The notes beneath the pieces were generated by a model. It was not told the origin of the DNA and did no database searches. It worked only from the letters and a program-made list of their open reading frames with translations. This document shows positions 4,132-5,092 of a stretch of DNA of 5,092 bases, piece by piece. A program made the translations under genes and the position numbers. Source of the DNA: Candidatus Odyssella thessalonicensis (GTDB lineage Bacteria > Pseudomonadota > Alphaproteobacteria > Bin65); contig SBBV01000425.1 of NCBI GenBank assembly GCA_005240015.1, positions 1 to 5,092 of the forward strand, read 5' to 3'. Position 1 is the first letter of the stretch. Every line of letters starts with the position of its first letter.

Positions 4132-5092
4132 ATGCGGGTCGTGATTACCGGTGCCGGCGGCTTCGTCGGGCAGAAGCTCGTGGCGGCGCTGGCCAACGCG
4201 GGCAAGTTGGGCGGCGAGCGCATTAGCGAGCTCGCGCTGTTCGACGTGGCCGAGCCCAGGAAGCCGACTTTCTCCGGCAAGGTCACGACCCATGTCGGCA
4301 ACATCGCCGCGCGCGCCGACGTCGACGCGCTGATCGGGCAGAAGGCGGGCGCTGTCTTCCACCTCGCCGCCATCGTCAGCGGCCAGGCCGAGGCCGAGTT
4401 CGACACCGGCATGGCGATCAACCTCGACGGCACGCGCTGGGTGCTCGAGGCCTGCCGGCGCCTGCCCAATCCGGTCAGGCTCGTGTTCACGAGCTCGGTC
4501 GCCGTCTACGGCGGCGATATCCCGACGCCGATCAAGGACGACATCAACCTCTTGCCGCAGACCTCCTACGGCACGCAGAAGGCGATCGGCGAGATGCTGG
4601 TCAACGACTACAGCCGGAAGGGCTTCATCGACGGGCGCTCGCTGCGCCTTCCCACCGTCGTCGTGCGCGCGGGCAGGCCCAACCGCGCCGCCTCCACCTG
4701 GGCGAGCTCGATCATCCGCGAGCCGCTCCAGGGCGAGGAGGCGATCTGCCCGGTCGATGCCTCGGTGCGCATGTGGTGCGCGTCCCCGCGCACGGTGGTG
4801 CAGTCGCTGATCCACGCCTACGAGCTGCCGGCCAAGGCGTTCGGCGACAATCGCGGCGTGATGCTGCCGGGCTTCGTGGTCTCGGTGAAGGAGATGCTGG
4901 CGTCGCTGAAACGCGTGGCCGGCGCCAAGGTGGCGGCGCGCGTGAAGTTCAGGAAGGACCCCGCCATCGCCGCCATCGTCGACCGCTGGCACGCCGATTT
5001 CGCGCCCAAGCGCGCGCTCAAGATGGGCTTCAAGCAGGACAAGTCGATGGACGACATCGTGCGCTGGTTCATCGATGACGATCTCGCGCCCG
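4132..5092 (+). CDS. denD: NAD-dependent epimerase/dehydratase family protein, probable D-erythronate dehydrogenase (3' truncated)
   Basis: 320 complete codons are visible and the frame is still open at the window edge; family members are about 320-330 residues, so only a short tail is missing. It is an extended short-chain dehydrogenase. The NAD loop TGAGGFVG (6-13) fits GxxGxxG, Asp38 follows the second strand (LALFDV), HLAAIVSG is at 77-84, and the catalytic set is Ser122 (FTSSV), Tyr146 and Lys150 (SYGTQK). DenD-like signatures are LPTVVVRAGRPN (173-184), AS(S)xxREPLQGEE (191-203) and CPVDASVRMW (206-215). DenD oxidises D-erythronate to 2-oxo-D-erythronate in the cytoplasm, the first step of a four-carbon sugar-acid route ending at dihydroxyacetone phosphate. 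The name rests on my recall of family sequence, not a search, and a related hydroxy acid could be the substrate. Asn57 (GNI) replaces the usual Asp that contacts adenine. It diverges from tctCBA, which may import its substrate. Confidence 0.85.
   Translation, partial: MRVVITGAGGFVGQKLVAALANAGKLGGERISELALFDVAEPRKPTFSGKVTTHVGNIAARADVDALIGQKAGAVFHLAAIVSGQAEAEFDTGMAINLDGTRWVLEACRRLPNPVRLVFTSSVAVYGGDIPTPIKDDINLLPQTSYGTQKAIGEMLVNDYSRKGFIDGRSLRLPTVVVRAGRPNRAASTWASSIIREPLQGEEAICPVDASVRMWCASPRTVVQSLIHAYELPAKAFGDNRGVMLPGFVVSVKEMLASLKRVAGAKVAARVKFRKDPAIAAIVDRWHADFAPKRALKMGFKQDKSMDDIVRWFIDDDLAP

Noticed and set aside
3706..4992. N-terminal extension of tctC into the intergenic region and antisense to denD
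   Set aside because: The extension is low-complexity and antisense to a real gene. The ATG at 3705 has a strong Shine-Dalgarno sequence and starts a clear signal peptide.

Overview
The window is GC-rich with almost no non-coding slack inside the operon. It looks like a proteobacterial chromosome, most likely an alphaproteobacterium of the Bradyrhizobium/Reyranella/Rhodoplanes kind. That placement is inferred from base composition, the tripartite tricarboxylate transporter (TTT) and the intergenic repeats, not from a phylogenetic marker.

Layout, left to right. (1) 1-555, + strand: the C-terminal 184 codons of an NAD-dependent D-2-hydroxyacid dehydrogenase, cut by the window edge. (2) 556-714: a convergent intergenic gap holding a large imperfect palindrome built from CACCAAG-type 8-mers, followed on the + strand by a T run. 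(3) 3705-715, - strand: a complete TTT operon in the order tctC (periplasmic binding protein), tctB (small membrane subunit), tctA (large membrane subunit), with gaps of 12 and 9 bp. Only tctC has a strong Shine-Dalgarno sequence, so the two downstream genes are probably translationally coupled. (4) 3706-4131: a 426-bp divergent intergenic region without a gene. Its centre is a 217-bp nested mirror array of hairpins (A-B-C-D-C'-B'-A') around one axis near 3906-3908. (5) 4132-5092, + strand: an extended short-chain dehydrogenase resembling D-erythronate dehydrogenase (DenD), complete except for the last few residues.

Working together (inference): two oxidoreductases that act on hydroxy acids flank a binding-protein-dependent carboxylate importer. 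This suggests a small catabolic island for a sugar acid or hydroxy acid such as a four-carbon aldonate. TctC would capture the acid in the periplasm, TctAB would import it with a cation gradient, and DenD (perhaps with the upstream dehydrogenase) would oxidise it. The isomerase, kinase and aldolase of the known erythronate route are not in the window, nor is a regulator.

The most unusual item is the hairpin array between the divergent tctC and denD genes. All its hairpins have three-base loops, mostly GAA on one strand. The array is mirror-symmetric, its hairpins are conserved between the halves, and the spacers between them are not.
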